Part shown: positions 28,459 through 38,617 of the stretch, one piece after another
How the letters are laid out: each line of letters begins with the position of its first letter
Numbering within the stretch: the stretch's first letter is position 1
Assembly (NCBI RefSeq): GCF_000621145.1
Contig: NZ_JHZB01000008.1
Span: 62,001 to 126,000 of the forward strand
Reading direction: 5' to 3'
Length of the DNA stretch: 64,000 nucleotides
Source of the DNA: Desulfobulbus elongatus DSM 2908
GTDB taxonomy: Bacteria > Desulfobacterota > Desulfobulbia > Desulfobulbales > Desulfobulbaceae
Program-made: the position numbers and the translations under genes
Notes under the pieces: model-generated
Seen by the model: the letters and a program-made list of their open reading frames with translations, nothing else
What the model was told of the DNA's origin: nothing
Databases searched by the model: none

Positions 28459-28576
28459 CCTGCGCTTTATCGGGCGATTTCATTTGGTTATTGCGCAATG
28501 GCCGGGGCCTGAGTACATTGGTTCGACAACGTTGCTCCTTTCGGCTCCGCCCCATCCATCCAACCCGGCCGTTGTC

Positions 28577-29428
28577 ATGTGCATCGATCTCCACACCCAT
28601 TCCATCTATTCCGACGGCAGCTGCACCCCGGCGGAACTGGTCGCCCTGGCGGTGGGCAACGGTCTGCGAGGGCTGTCCCTGACCGACCACGACACCGTCG
28701 AGGGAGTGGAAGAGAGCCGGCGTCTGGGCGAGGAAGCCGGTCTTGCCGTCATATCCGGGGTGGAGATCAGCACCAGCCTGCACGAGCGCACCATCCATAT
28801 CCTCGGCTACGGCATCGACGCCACCGACCCCGACCTGCACCGCTGGCTGGCCCCGCTTCAGGAAGGCCGCGCGCGGCGCAACAGCGTCATCCTCCGGAAA
28901 TTGCAGAACCTGGGCGTCGACATCACCGCGGAGGAGGTCGAGGCGGTTTCCCGCTGCGGCCAGACCGGCCGGCCCCACATCGCCCGGCTTTTGGTGGCCA
29001 AGGGGGTGGTGGCCAGCTTTGACGACGCCTTTCGCCAGTATCTCGGCCGCAACCGGCCGGCCTGGGAAAGCCGGTTCAGCTACTCCGCCGTGGAAACCAT
29101 CGGGATGATCCACCGGGCGGGCGGCCTGGCCGTCCTGGCCCATCCGGGACAGCTCGATCCGATGCTGACCGTTCAGCCTCCGCTGGTCCGCGAGCTGTGC
29201 CTCCGCGGCCTCGACGGCCTGGAACTGTACTATCCGACCCATACCCGGAGAATGAAAAAGCAGTTGAAGGCTCTGGCCGCCGAACTCGGCCTCCTGGCCA
29301 CCGGGGGCAGCGATTTCCACGGCTCCACCCGGCCCGTACATCGCCTGGCCGGTACCTCGTCGGGCTTCTGCCCGCCCTGCGCCATCCTCGAGCACCTCAC
29401 CGCCCGCCTCACCGAGCGGCATCATTAA
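28577..29428 (+). CDS. PHP-domain metal-dependent phosphoesterase
   Basis: A 283-residue PHP protein resembling 3',5'-nucleoside bisphosphate phosphatases of the YciV/RnaAM group, which degrade pAp or trim RNA ends. The start [15 protein letters not shown] carries the first metal ligands; [28 protein letters not shown] and GGSDFHG supply the rest. No clear ribosome binding site precedes this ATG, but the extension upstream has no family similarity. It is 22 bp before the sigma54 activator gene. Confidence 0.87.
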   Translation: MCIDLHTHSIYSDGSCTPAELVALAVGNGLRGLSLTDHDTVEGVEESRRLGEEAGLAVISGVEISTSLHERTIHILGYGIDATDPDLHRWLAPLQEGRARRNSVILRKLQNLGVDITAEEVEAVSRCGQTGRPHIARLLVAKGVVASFDDAFRQYLGRNRPAWESRFSYSAVETIGMIHRAGGLAVLAHPGQLDPMLTVQPPLVRELCLRGLDGLELYYPTHTRRMKKQLKALAAELGLLATGGSDFHGSTRPVHRLAGTSSGFCPPCAILEHLTARLTERHH

Positions 29429-29450
29429 CCTTTTTTCGCTGCGAGCCGCC

Positions 29451-30839
29451 ATGCACACCATTCTCATTGTCGATGACGAACCCAACTACCAGATTGTCCT
29501 GGCCGAAATCCTGCGGGACGAAGGCTACGAGGTTTTCACCGCCGACAGCGGCCTGGCCGGCCTGCCCATTGTCCACAGCACCGACCTGGACCTGGTGGTG
29601 TCGGACATGAAGATGCCCGGCATGGACGGCATCGAGTTCCTGTCGAAAATCAAGGAATTCAACCGCGAGCTGCCGGTCATCCTCATCACCGCCTACGCCG
29701 AGGTGGAAAAGGCGGTCGAAGCCATGCGACTCGGGGCCTTCACCTATCTGGCCAAGCCCTTTTCCAACCAGCAGCTCCTGGCCAGCGTCACCAAGGCCAT
29801 CGAGCATTACGGCCTGATCCGCGAGATCAGGCGGCTGCGGGACGAGGCCACCCCGCGTTCCGGCTTCGGCGGCATGGTCGGCAAGAGCCCGTCCATGCGG
29901 GCGGTCTACCAGCTGATCGAAAAGGTGGCGCCCACGCCCTCCTCGGTGCTGATCACCGGCGAATCGGGCACCGGCAAGGAACTGGTCGCCCGGGCCATCC
30001 ACAACCTGAGCCCACGCAAGGACGAGCCCTTCATCTCGGTCAACTGCGCCGCCCTGTCGGAACACCTGCTGGAAAGCGAACTCTTCGGCCATGAAAAGGG
30101 CGCCTTCACCGACGCCGTCGCCATGCGCAAGGGCCGGTTCGAACTGGCCGACGCCGGCACCCTCTTTCTCGACGAGATCGGCGAGATGCCGCCCCAACTC
30201 CAGGCCAAGCTTTTGCGGGTGCTCCAGGAAAAATGCTTCGAACGGGTCGGCGGCTCGGTCACCCAGCACGTCGATGTCCGCATCCTGGCCGCCACCAACA
30301 AGGACCTCAAGGACGAGGTCGAAAAGGGCCATTTCAGGGAGGATCTCTACTACCGGCTCAACGTCATTCACATCCATCTGGCGCCCCTGCGTGAGCGCGT
30401 GGACGACATCCCGGCCCTAGTCACCCATTTCATCGAAAAAAACAGCCGCAACCTGGGCAAACCCCTCGATATTTCGCCGGAGGCCCTGCGTCTTCTGGTC
30501 AGTCTGCCCTGGGAGGGCAATGTGCGGGAGTTGGAGAACACCATCGAGCGGGCGGCCATTCTCTGCAACGGCGACCGGATCGAACCCGAGGACGTGCAGC
30601 CCGATTCCATGGAACTGGCCAGCGCCCACGAGTGGAGCAACAGCCTGGAGATCAGCCAGTTCATTCCCGAGCATCTCAGCCTGGCCGAGGTCTTGAACGG
30701 CATCGAGGAAAAGCTGGTGCGCAAGGCGCTTGAGGACAATTTTTACGTGCAGGCCAGGGCGGCCGAGCAGTTGGGGATTACCAAGAGCCTGTTGCAGTAC
30801 AAGATGAAAAAATACAACGTGCAGCGGCGCAAACGGTGA
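29451..30839 (+). CDS. Sigma54-dependent response regulator (NtrC family)
   Basis: A 462-residue regulator: receiver (acceptor Asp52 in [12 protein letters not shown]), AAA+ domain (about 145-380; Walker A GESGTGKE near 170, Walker [11 protein letters not shown]) and a C-terminal Fis-type helix-turn-helix ([20 protein letters not shown] then [10 protein letters not shown]). The sigma54-contacting loop reads GAFTDA instead of GAFTGA. It activates sigma54 promoters after phosphorylation. No sensor kinase adjoins it; the PHP gene is upstream in the same orientation. Confidence 0.94.
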   Translation: MHTILIVDDEPNYQIVLAEILRDEGYEVFTADSGLAGLPIVHSTDLDLVVSDMKMPGMDGIEFLSKIKEFNRELPVILITAYAEVEKAVEAMRLGAFTYLAKPFSNQQLLASVTKAIEHYGLIREIRRLRDEATPRSGFGGMVGKSPSMRAVYQLIEKVAPTPSSVLITGESGTGKELVARAIHNLSPRKDEPFISVNCAALSEHLLESELFGHEKGAFTDAVAMRKGRFELADAGTLFLDEIGEMPPQLQAKLLRVLQEKCFERVGGSVTQHVDVRILAATNKDLKDEVEKGHFREDLYYRLNVIHIHLAPLRERVDDIPALVTHFIEKNSRNLGKPLDISPEALRLLVSLPWEGNVRELENTIERAAILCNGDRIEPEDVQPDSMELASAHEWSNSLEISQFIPEHLSLAEVLNGIEEKLVRKALEDNFYVQARAAEQLGITKSLLQYKMKKYNVQRRKR

Positions 30840-30899
30840 GGCGGGACAGCCGCCGGACCGGGCGGGCGGTTTGGACGGTTTGGCAGAAGCGGGAGCAGG

Positions 30900-31766
30900 T
30901 CAGCAGTGCTTGCAGACCTTTTCCGGCAAGGGCACGTCGATGCTTCCCGCGCCGCCCCAGTTGAGCTTGTTGCGCAGGATGTTGAAGTAGCTCTTCCACG
31001 GCGAGCTGACGATCAAGAGCGGCTTGGAGGCCCTTTTCACCAGCAGGTAGTCGTTCTCGGTGATAGTCCACTGCAATGCGCCGTCGACGATCACCTTGAC
31101 CTGGCCGGCCGGCGCCAGCAGCTGGGCGGTGACCTTCTGCCGGGAGCCGAGCAGCACCGGCCGCGATTCCAGCATGAAGGGGCAGATCGGGGTGAGGACG
31201 ATGGTCTCCAGTTCGGCATGGACCACGGGGCCGCCGGCCGAGAGGTTGTAGGCGGTCGAGCCGGTGGGCGTGGCCATGATCAGCCCGTCGGCCCGATAGG
31301 TGGTGACATATTCCCTGCCCGCCCAGCACCGCAGCCGGATCATGGCCTCGGTGCTCTTCTTGACGATGACCACCTCGTTCAAGGCATGCACCGAGGCGCT
31401 TTTCTTGCCGGTCGTGCCGTTCACATAGGCGGCGGAAAGCATGATCCGCTTTTCCATGCGGACCTCGTCCTCGGTCAGCAGCGTCTCCAGGGCCTGGTAG
31501 CGCTCGTCGGCGGCCACCTCGGTGAGAAAGCCGAGACTGCCCAGATGGACGCCCAGGACGGGCAGCTGGTAGCGGCTGGCCTTTTCCGCCACATGGAGCA
31601 GCGTGCCATCGCCGCCGAGCACGATCAGGATGTCCATATCCGGCTCAATGCCGTTCAGAGTGGCCCTGATGCCCCGCTGCTCGAACCAGGCGATCATCTC
31701 CCGGCCGATCTGCTCGACCTCCGGACTGTCCGGGCGGGTGACCACCCCTGCATACTCGATCTTCAT
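30900..31766 (-). CDS. nadK: NAD kinase
   Basis: Phosphorylates NAD to NADP. The 288-residue product has the GGDGT motif (LIVLGGDGTLLHVAEKA), the NE/S motif in ALNEVVI, and the glycine-rich DGLIMATPTGSTAYNLSAGG. The start ATG overlaps the proC stop by 4 bp (ATGA), so the two are co-transcribed. A short cysteine-containing C-terminus (VCKHC) extends past the usual end. Confidence 0.95.
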   Translation of the reverse strand: MKIEYAGVVTRPDSPEVEQIGREMIAWFEQRGIRATLNGIEPDMDILIVLGGDGTLLHVAEKASRYQLPVLGVHLGSLGFLTEVAADERYQALETLLTEDEVRMEKRIMLSAAYVNGTTGKKSASVHALNEVVIVKKSTEAMIRLRCWAGREYVTTYRADGLIMATPTGSTAYNLSAGGPVVHAELETIVLTPICPFMLESRPVLLGSRQKVTAQLLAPAGQVKVIVDGALQWTITENDYLLVKRASKPLLIVSSPWKSYFNILRNKLNWGGAGSIDVPLPEKVCKHC

Positions 31767-32578
31767 CCGCCCAGCACCCTGGAGCGCTCGGTTGCCGCGG
31801 CAACCGCATCCATGATCAACCCGCGCAGGGCGCCCTTCTCCAGCATGTGCAGCCCGGCAATGGTGGTGCCGCCGGGCGAGGTCACCCTCCCCTTGAGCAC
31901 CGCCGGATGTTCGCCGCTTTCCTGGGCGAGCCGGGCCGAACCCAGCACGGTCTGCACGGTCAGTTGCTCGGCGATGGGCCGGGGCAGGCCGGCCAGCACG
32001 CCGGCATCGATCATCGCCTCGATAAAGGCGAAGACATAGCCCGGACCGCTGCCGCTTAAACCCGTCACCGCATCCAGCAGATGCTCCGCCACCTCGACAC
32101 AGGTCCCCACGGCGGAAAAAAGCGCGGTGGCGATCTCCCGGTCACGGGCCGTTGCCTGCGCATTCGGACTGAAGGCTATAGCAGCGGCCAGCACCAGGGC
32201 CGGGGTGTTGGGCATCACCCGAATCAACCGCACGGGTACGTCAAACGCATCGGCCAGGGTGCGCAGGGTGATGCCGGCCATGATCGAAAGCACCAGATGC
32301 CGCTCGCCGACAAGGGAGCGGTAAGGCGCCAGCACAGCGGCGGCCAGTTGCGGTTTGACCGCCAGGACCACGACCTCGCTGGCCCGGCAGAGAGCGGCCG
32401 GGTCCTGGGTACAGACAACGCCGTACTGACTGGTGAGGTACTCGCAGCGGGCCGCCACCGGTTCGGCGACGGTGATCTGTTGCGCTGCGGTCAGGCCGGC
32501 GGCCAGGATGCCGCGGACCATGGCTTCGGCCATTTGGCCGCCGCCGACAAAACCGATGGTGGTGAGTGTCGCGCCCAT
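31763..32578 (-). CDS. proC: Pyrroline-5-carboxylate reductase
   Basis: Catalyses the last step of proline synthesis, reducing pyrroline-5-carboxylate with NADPH. The 271-residue protein has the Rossmann motif GFVGGGQMAEAMVRGIL, the middle segment RVMPNTPALV, and the C-terminal signature LSGSGPGYVFAFIEAMIDAG and TVLGSARL. It is the first gene of proC-nadK. Confidence 0.95.
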   Translation of the reverse strand: MGATLTTIGFVGGGQMAEAMVRGILAAGLTAAQQITVAEPVAARCEYLTSQYGVVCTQDPAALCRASEVVVLAVKPQLAAAVLAPYRSLVGERHLVLSIMAGITLRTLADAFDVPVRLIRVMPNTPALVLAAAIAFSPNAQATARDREIATALFSAVGTCVEVAEHLLDAVTGLSGSGPGYVFAFIEAMIDAGVLAGLPRPIAEQLTVQTVLGSARLAQESGEHPAVLKGRVTSPGGTTIAGLHMLEKGALRGLIMDAVAAATERSRVLGG

Positions 32579-32692
32579 GCTTGTCTTCTCGAGAAACTCC
32601 GGTTGATGAACTGAAAGGAAAAAAATGCCGCGTCATTATACGCGGCTTGCCGACGCGAGACAACCGTTGTCCGCCGCGGAACCGTTCATGGC

Positions 32693-32722
32693 AAAAAAAA
32701 ACCGCCGGCGCAAACCGGCGGT
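32693..32722 (-). terminator. Rho-independent terminator after lpxC
   Basis: Perfect 8-bp GC stem (32701-32708 and 32715-32722, loop of six) running on the minus strand into nine T residues. It sits 45 bp past the lpxC stop. Confidence 0.9.
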
Positions 32723-32766
32723 CGGATGGCGGACAATCGTTTTCGCCCGGGTGGTCGCTGCTCGCC

Positions 32767-33765
32767 TCAGGCGGCGCACACCGGCCGCGAGGCCATGGCC
32801 CCTCCCACCGGAGCGAAGAAAGGGGCGAAGCGATGGCCGGAGGTCTGGGTGGACTGGACCACGTGGCGGAGCAGGGATTCCCCCCGCTTTTTAAAGGTCA
32901 CGTATTCCCAGGACTGGGGATTGTCGATGATGGCCTGCATGAAGGCTCGATGCAGCTCGTGGCCGGAGCGGTCGGCGATCACATGGCCCAGCACCGGGGA
33001 ACCGAGCAGGGCGATATCGCCGATGAGGTCGAGGACCTTGTGGCGGATGAATTCGTCGTCGAAGCGCAGGCCGTCCTCGTTGAGGATGGAGCGCCGGTTC
33101 CAGTGGATGGCGATGACGTTGTCCAAGGTGCCACCCAGGGCCAGGCCGTTCTGCCAGAGCTGTTCCACCTGCTCGACGAAGCCGAAAGTGCGGGCCCGGG
33201 CGATCTCCCGGCCGAACCGTTCCGGCGTCACTTCCACCGAATAACGCTGCTCGCTGATCAGATCGTCGTCGAACTGAATGCGGGCGGAAACCCTGTAGCC
33301 GTCATAGGGCTCGATCCGGATCGATTTGTCGCCGGCCACGTGGCTGATCGGCCGGGTGATCCGCAGGATTTTGCGCAGGGCTTGCTGCCGGCACAAGCCG
33401 GCGGTCTTCAACAGGCGGACAAACGGGCCGGCGCTGCCGTCCATGATCGGCACCTCATGGGAATCGAGGTCGATCACCGCATTATCGATGCCGCACCCCC
33501 GCAATGCTGCGAGGAGATGCTCCGTGGTGGCAACGGTATGCGGTCCCTCGCCGATGGTGGTCGCCAAGGTGGTGTTGACCACCCGTTCAACCCGCGCGGG
33601 GATGACCGGCCGGCCGGCCACGTCGGAACGGAGGAATTGGATGCCGGTGTTCGCCGGGGCCGGATTGATGGTCAGGTTGACGGTCCGGCCCGTGTGCAGG
33701 CCGACGCCGCAGCAACTGACCGGGCGCTGGGTGGTATATTGATACGGCTCTATCTGATGTGCCAT
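32767..33765 (-). CDS. lpxC: UDP-3-O-acyl-N-acetylglucosamine deacetylase
   Basis: The zinc enzyme for the committed step of lipid A synthesis, 332 residues. It shows the N-terminal GVGLHTGRTVNL, the zinc His in TTEHLLAALRGCGIDN, the motif IMDGSAGPFV and HKVLDLIGDIALLG with the second zinc His and Asp. The start MAHQIEPYQY was chosen over an upstream ATG since family similarity begins here. It lies alone between proC and lpxK, with a strong terminator behind it. Confidence 0.95.
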   Translation of the reverse strand: MAHQIEPYQYTTQRPVSCCGVGLHTGRTVNLTINPAPANTGIQFLRSDVAGRPVIPARVERVVNTTLATTIGEGPHTVATTEHLLAALRGCGIDNAVIDLDSHEVPIMDGSAGPFVRLLKTAGLCRQQALRKILRITRPISHVAGDKSIRIEPYDGYRVSARIQFDDDLISEQRYSVEVTPERFGREIARARTFGFVEQVEQLWQNGLALGGTLDNVIAIHWNRRSILNEDGLRFDDEFIRHKVLDLIGDIALLGSPVLGHVIADRSGHELHRAFMQAIIDNPQSWEYVTFKKRGESLLRHVVQSTQTSGHRFAPFFAPVGGAMASRPVCAA

Positions 33766-34027
33766 GCGTGCGTAAAAAAGGAAAAAAAAATAATGGAACC
33801 AACTCAATGCGTGAACAATTACTTAATTGCATGCAACTATCGAACCGCCAAGCGCAAAACATGAGTCCCGCAGCAAAAAGTACAATTTTTTTAATCAAAT
33901 TATAACATTATCAGGGGCAACTCCGGGCCGGGCTAGTGGCAGCTCTTTGCCTTTTCGTGTGGCAAAAAAAACACAATCTGCCCCGACAGCCGGAAATGTG
34001 GTCAATTAGACACAGCAAACATCTTGC

Positions 34028-35101
34028 TCAATTTGATGAACGCCATGAGTGGAGGACGTCGAGAATGCCGCGGGAAAAGTCGGCATCGGTCGTCACCTGC
34101 ATCCGCAAGCCGTGCAAAGGGAGGGGCAGGTGGGCCACCTGCCCGGCCAGTTTGACCAAATCCTTTTCCGTGGTCAGCAGCCACTGCGCTCCTGCCTTCA
34201 GGGATTCGGCAAGCAGACTGCTGACCAGCGACTCGTTGTAGCGCTGGTGATCGGCCAGGGGGAGAAACCCGGCCAGGGAAAAACCGTGGTCGGCCAGGGT
34301 CTGCCGGAACAGTTCGGGATGGGCGATGCCGCAGAAGCCAAAGCATGGCTGCTGGCGGAGTGGCTCGGTGGCCACGGGTGCGATCATGCCGGACGGGGCG
34401 AGCCCCACCAGGCCTTCCATGCGCAAACCGGCAAAGGCCACCGGAATGCCCGGAAACTTCGAGCGGAGCAGTTCGGCAAACCGTTCGGCCCGCTCGCGGT
34501 TGGCCGCATGCACCCCGGTCATGACAAAACCGGTGGCGCGCCGCAAGGCCGCCACCGGCTCCCGCAGGTCGCCGCCGGGAAAAACCCGGGAATTGCCGGC
34601 TAGGCGATCGGTGTTGAACAGCACCAGATCGATGTCGCGGACGATCTGCAAATGCTGGAAGCCGTCATCGAGCACAAGCACGTCGGCGCCCATCTCCAGG
34701 GCGCGCCGGGCCGGCAGCCGCCGGACGATGCCGGTCAGCACCGGCACGCCGGGCAGGGTTTCGGCGAGCAGCCGCGGCTCGTCGCCGGCGGTGCGGACAT
34801 CGAGCAGCAAGGTGGCGCCGTCGGAAACCAGGTTCACCCTATCGTTGGCCGTGCCGCCGTAGCCACGGCTGACAATGGCCGGCCGAAAGCCGTGCTCCTG
34901 AAGCAGGCGGGCCAGATACTGCACCATCGGCGTCTTGCCGGTGCCGCCGAGGGTCAGGTTGCCGACGCTGATCACCGGCACCTCGAAGCGGTAGGAACGC
35001 AGCGTCCCCCGCCGGTACAACGAGGCGCGCAGGTGCATGGCCAAGCTATACAGGGGGGAAAACGGACGACCGAAAGCGAAATACAACGAATTGGTCTTCA
35101 T
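34028..35101 (-). CDS. lpxK: Tetraacyldisaccharide 4'-kinase
   Basis: LpxK phosphorylates the 4' position of the lipid A disaccharide at the inner membrane. The 357-residue protein has an N-terminal hydrophobic stretch, Walker A GNLTLGGTGKTP, VLDDGFQH and the C-terminal LLTTEKDLVKL. The start MKTNSLYFAFGRPFS was chosen by similarity; codons further upstream are open. It lies 262 bp from lpxC, across an AT-rich gap. Together with lpxC and lpxB it shows a complete-LPS organism. Confidence 0.93.
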   Translation of the reverse strand: MKTNSLYFAFGRPFSPLYSLAMHLRASLYRRGTLRSYRFEVPVISVGNLTLGGTGKTPMVQYLARLLQEHGFRPAIVSRGYGGTANDRVNLVSDGATLLLDVRTAGDEPRLLAETLPGVPVLTGIVRRLPARRALEMGADVLVLDDGFQHLQIVRDIDLVLFNTDRLAGNSRVFPGGDLREPVAALRRATGFVMTGVHAANRERAERFAELLRSKFPGIPVAFAGLRMEGLVGLAPSGMIAPVATEPLRQQPCFGFCGIAHPELFRQTLADHGFSLAGFLPLADHQRYNESLVSSLLAESLKAGAQWLLTTEKDLVKLAGQVAHLPLPLHGLRMQVTTDADFSRGILDVLHSWRSSN

Positions 35102-35250
35102 GTCGGCTACAACGGCGCCATGGCTGGGACCTGGGTCCCGCCTGCGCGACCGGTCATTTTTAGTGCAAAAAAAGCAGAATACGGTATGAAAAAGGCACAG
35201 TAGAGCATTCCTGTTGCTTTTGCAATTCAATCCGAAAACGAGGCGCCATC

Positions 35251-36375
35251 GTGTCGCATACTCGCCATTTTCTTCTCGGACTCGCTGCCCTGGCCCTGTC
35301 GGTCTGCACGGCGAATCCGGCCCGTGCCGCCGAACCCATAAGAATAGGGGTCGCCGGCGCCCACAGCGGCGATCTGGCCTCCTACGGCCTGCCGACCCTG
35401 CAGGCCGTCCGTCTGGTCGTCGAGGAAATCAACGCCAAGGGCGGCATCAACGGCGCACCGGTGGAACTCCTGGTCGAAGACGACGGCTGCAAGCCGGAGA
35501 TCGCCACCAACAGCGCCACCAAGCTGGTCTCCGGCGGGGCCAAGGCGGTGATCGGCCACATCTGCTCCGGGGCCACCAGGGCGGCCCTGCCGATCTACCG
35601 CGCCGCCAAGGTTCTGGTCATTTCCCCTTCGGCAACCACCCCGGCCCTGACGCAGAGCGGCGAATATCCCTATTTTTTCCGGACCATCGCCGCCGACAAC
35701 ACCCAGGCTGCGAACCAGGTCGAATTCGCCCTGCACACCCTTAATGCCGGCAAGATCGCGGTGCTGCACGACAAGGGCGACTACGGCAAGGGCCTGGCCG
35801 AATACGCCCAATCCCTGATCGAGCAATCCGGCAAGGCCCAGGTGGTTTTGTTTGAAGGCATCACCCCCGGCGCGGTCGATTATTCGGCCGTAGTCCAGAA
35901 GATCAAGCGCTCGGGCGCCGAAGCGGTCCTGTTCGGCGGCTACCATCCCGAAGCCTCGAAGCTCGTCGGCCAGATGCGGCAGAAGCGGCTTGCCATCCCC
36001 TTTGTCTCGGACGACGGCGTCAAGGACGACACCTTCATCAAGGTGGCCGGCAAGGACGCCGAGGGCGTCTATGCCACCGGGCCGACCGATGTCTCCACCA
36101 ATCCGCTCACCAAGGCCTACCGCGAAAAATTCAGGCAGGCCGAGGGTACCGATCCCGGCGCCTTCTTCGACAACGCCGTCGCCGCGGCCCTGGCCCTGAC
36201 CAACGCCATCGCCAAGGCAGGGTCCGCCGACCCGGAAGCGGTGGCCTATGCCCTGCGCACCGAGGAGGTCGCCACGCCCTTCGGCGCCATCAAGTTCGAT
36301 ACCAGGGGCGAACCGGTGGGCATCGGTTTTTCCATCTACCAGGTCAACAACGGCCAGTTCGTGCAGGTCCGATGA
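35251..36375 (+). CDS. Branched-chain amino acid ABC transporter, periplasmic binding protein (LivJ/LivK type)
   Basis: A 374-residue type I periplasmic binding protein with a signal peptide (residues 1-28, probable cleavage after NPARA, before AEPIRIG). The mature part has the Liv-type IRIGVAGAHSGDLASYG, INAKGGINGAPVELLVEDDG and IGHICSGATRAA. It starts at GTG, with only a weak ribosome binding site (ACGAGG). It is first in the liv operon and would capture leucine, isoleucine or valine, or a related amino acid. Confidence 0.93.
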   Translation: MSHTRHFLLGLAALALSVCTANPARAAEPIRIGVAGAHSGDLASYGLPTLQAVRLVVEEINAKGGINGAPVELLVEDDGCKPEIATNSATKLVSGGAKAVIGHICSGATRAALPIYRAAKVLVISPSATTPALTQSGEYPYFFRTIAADNTQAANQVEFALHTLNAGKIAVLHDKGDYGKGLAEYAQSLIEQSGKAQVVLFEGITPGAVDYSAVVQKIKRSGAEAVLFGGYHPEASKLVGQMRQKRLAIPFVSDDGVKDDTFIKVAGKDAEGVYATGPTDVSTNPLTKAYREKFRQAEGTDPGAFFDNAVAAALALTNAIAKAGSADPEAVAYALRTEEVATPFGAIKFDTRGEPVGIGFSIYQVNNGQFVQVR

Positions 36376-36462
36376 ACGTTGCGCCCGCCCAGGCAACAGC
36401 CGCGTTCCCTTGCCGGCCCTGCCCCCCTCTCCGCCCAACCCGGCTTTTTTCAGGATGTTTTC

Positions 36463-37365
36463 GTGGAGTATTTTTTTGAACTGCTGTTCAGCGGCCTGAC
36501 CAGGGGATCGATCTACGCCCTGATCGCCCTGGGCTATACCATGGTCTACGGCATCATCGGCCTGATCAACTTCGCCCACGGCGAAATGTACATGATCGGC
36601 GCCTTCACCGCCCTGATCGTGTCCTCGGTCCTGACCATATACGGCCTGCCCCTGCCCGCCATCCTGGTGCTGACCGCCCTGGCCGCCGCCGTCTGGGCCG
36701 GGGCCTACGGTTTCACGGTCGAGCGGCTCGCCTACCGGCCCCTGCGCAACGCCCCCCGGCTGGCCCCGCTGATCTCCGCCATCGGCATGTCCATCTTTCT
36801 GCAGAACTACGTCCTGCTGGCGCAGACCCCGGATTTCGTCCCCTTCCCCACCCTCATCCCGGAATTCGCCTTTCTCGAACCCTACGGCGGCATCGTCGGC
36901 TCCTCCGACCTGGTGATCCTGGCGGTCTCGACCCTGGTCATGGCGGCGCTCACCCTGCTGATCAAGTACACCCGGATCGGCAAGGCCATGCGGGCCACGG
37001 CCCAGGATCAGAAAATGGCGCTTCTGGTCGGCATCAATGTCGACCGGATCATCTCCCTCACCTTTGTCGTCGGCTCGGCTTTGGCGGCCATCGGCGGCCT
37101 CTTGATCGCCTCGCACATCGGTCAGATCAACTTCGCCATCGGTTTCCTCGCCGGGATCAAGGCCTTTACCGCCGCGGTCCTGGGCGGCATCGGCTCCATC
37201 CCCGGCGCGGTCCTGGGCAGCTTCGTCCTCGGCCTGACCGAGGCCTTTGCCACCGGCTACGTCTCCAGTGATTACGAGGACGTGTTCGCCTTTTCCCTGC
37301 TGGTGCTGATCCTCATTTTCCGGCCGGCCGGCCTGCTCGGCAAGGCGGCGGTGGAAAAGGTATGA
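36463..37365 (+). CDS. livH: Branched-chain amino acid ABC transporter permease LivH
   Basis: A 300-residue permease with about eight membrane helices. The N-terminal segment GSIYALIALGYTMVYGIIGL and INFAHGEMYMIGAF are hallmarks of LivH. I chose the GTG at 36463 (VEYFFELLFSGL); an open extension runs about 28 codons upstream but is proline- and arginine-rich and unlike the family. Its stop overlaps the livM start by 4 bp. Confidence 0.93.
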   Translation: MEYFFELLFSGLTRGSIYALIALGYTMVYGIIGLINFAHGEMYMIGAFTALIVSSVLTIYGLPLPAILVLTALAAAVWAGAYGFTVERLAYRPLRNAPRLAPLISAIGMSIFLQNYVLLAQTPDFVPFPTLIPEFAFLEPYGGIVGSSDLVILAVSTLVMAALTLLIKYTRIGKAMRATAQDQKMALLVGINVDRIISLTFVVGSALAAIGGLLIASHIGQINFAIGFLAGIKAFTAAVLGGIGSIPGAVLGSFVLGLTEAFATGYVSSDYEDVFAFSLLVLILIFRPAGLLGKAAVEKV

Positions 37366-38594
37366 CGCCGGCCCCGGAGAAGACGGCCATGCCGACCGGA
37401 AAAGATATCCGCCAGGCGCTGCTCACCGGCTTCTGGTTCATGTTCCTCACCTTTCCTCTGCTGGTGATCAAGGTCCATCCCATTGAACAGACCGTGACCT
37501 GGCGCTGGGCCAACATGCTGTGGGTCGGCGGCCTCAGCGCGGCCGTCGCCCTGGCCTGCCGCTTGGTGGCGGCCCACCGCGCCGCCGGCGGGGAACGCCG
37601 CCGCCAGGAGCCGGACCGGGCCATAGCGGCACCGAGCCAGGCGTTTTTCCTCACCCCGAGTCGTCTTGTTCCGCTCCTTGCCGCGGTCGGCCTCTTTTTC
37701 CTCGTCTTTCCGCTGCTGTTCTCCACCTACCAGGTCAACATCATGACCACTGCCCTGATGTACGTAGTCCTGGGGCTGGGGCTCAACATCGTGGTCGGCT
37801 TCGCCGGCCTGCTCGATCTCGGCTACGTCGCCTTTTACGCGGTGGGGGCGTACACCTACGGCCTGCTCCACCTCCATTTCGGCCTGGGCTTCTGGACCGC
37901 GCTGCCCATCGGCGGCCTGCTGGGGGCCCTGTTCGGCGTCCTGCTCGGCTTCCCGGTGCTGCGGTTGCGGGGCGACTATCTGGCCATCGTCACCCTGGGG
38001 TTCGGCGAGATCATCCGCCTGGTCCTGGAGAATTGGGGGGATTTTTCCCAGGGGCCGAGCGGCATCGCCAATATCGCCCGGCCGGGCCTGTTCGGCATCG
38101 AGATGTCCCTGGAAACCTCGCTCGTCTATCAGTACTATCTCACCATTGCCATGGCGCTTCTGACCATCTTCGTGGTCAACCGCCTGCGCAATTCGCGCAT
38201 CGGCCGGGCCTGGTTCGCCCTGCGCGAGGACGATATCGCCTGCCAGGCCATGGGCATCAACAAGACCGCCATCAAGCTGACCGCCTTCGCCCTGGGGGCG
38301 ACCTGGGCCGCCATGGCCGGCGTGCTGTTCGCCGCCAAGACAACCTTCATCAACCCGGCCAGCTTCACCTTCCTGGAATCGGCGATCATTCTCTGCATCG
38401 TGGTGCTGGGCGGCATGGGCTCGATCGTCGGGGTCGTTGCCGCGGCCCTGATCCTTATGCTCCTGCCCGAGTACCTGCGCGCCGTGGCCGAATACCGCAT
38501 GCTCGTCTTCGGGGCCGTGCTGGTGCTCATGATGATCGTGCAGCCGCAGGGCCTCATTCCCCGGGTGCGTCGAACCTACACAGGCAGCCATTAA
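37362..38594 (+). CDS. livM: Branched-chain amino acid ABC transporter permease LivM
   Basis: A 410-residue permease with an N-terminal region of about 100 residues containing two extra membrane helices, as in the DUF3382-containing LivM proteins, followed by the core (MYVVLGLGLNIVVGFAGLLD, GVLLGFPVLRLRGDYLAIVTL split, and the EAA-like loop near SIVGVVAAAL). It pairs with LivH, whose stop codon overlaps its ATG. Confidence 0.93.
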   Translation: MTPAPEKTAMPTGKDIRQALLTGFWFMFLTFPLLVIKVHPIEQTVTWRWANMLWVGGLSAAVALACRLVAAHRAAGGERRRQEPDRAIAAPSQAFFLTPSRLVPLLAAVGLFFLVFPLLFSTYQVNIMTTALMYVVLGLGLNIVVGFAGLLDLGYVAFYAVGAYTYGLLHLHFGLGFWTALPIGGLLGALFGVLLGFPVLRLRGDYLAIVTLGFGEIIRLVLENWGDFSQGPSGIANIARPGLFGIEMSLETSLVYQYYLTIAMALLTIFVVNRLRNSRIGRAWFALREDDIACQAMGINKTAIKLTAFALGATWAAMAGVLFAAKTTFINPASFTFLESAIILCIVVLGGMGSIVGVVAAALILMLLPEYLRAVAEYRMLVFGAVLVLMMIVQPQGLIPRVRRTYTGSH

Positions 38595-38617
38595 CATGTG
38601 GCATTATTGACACAGTC

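Noticed and set aside
30849-30875. GC-rich hairpin after the sigma54 regulator as a terminator
   Set aside because: Only a 5-bp stem with a large loop and a poor T run.
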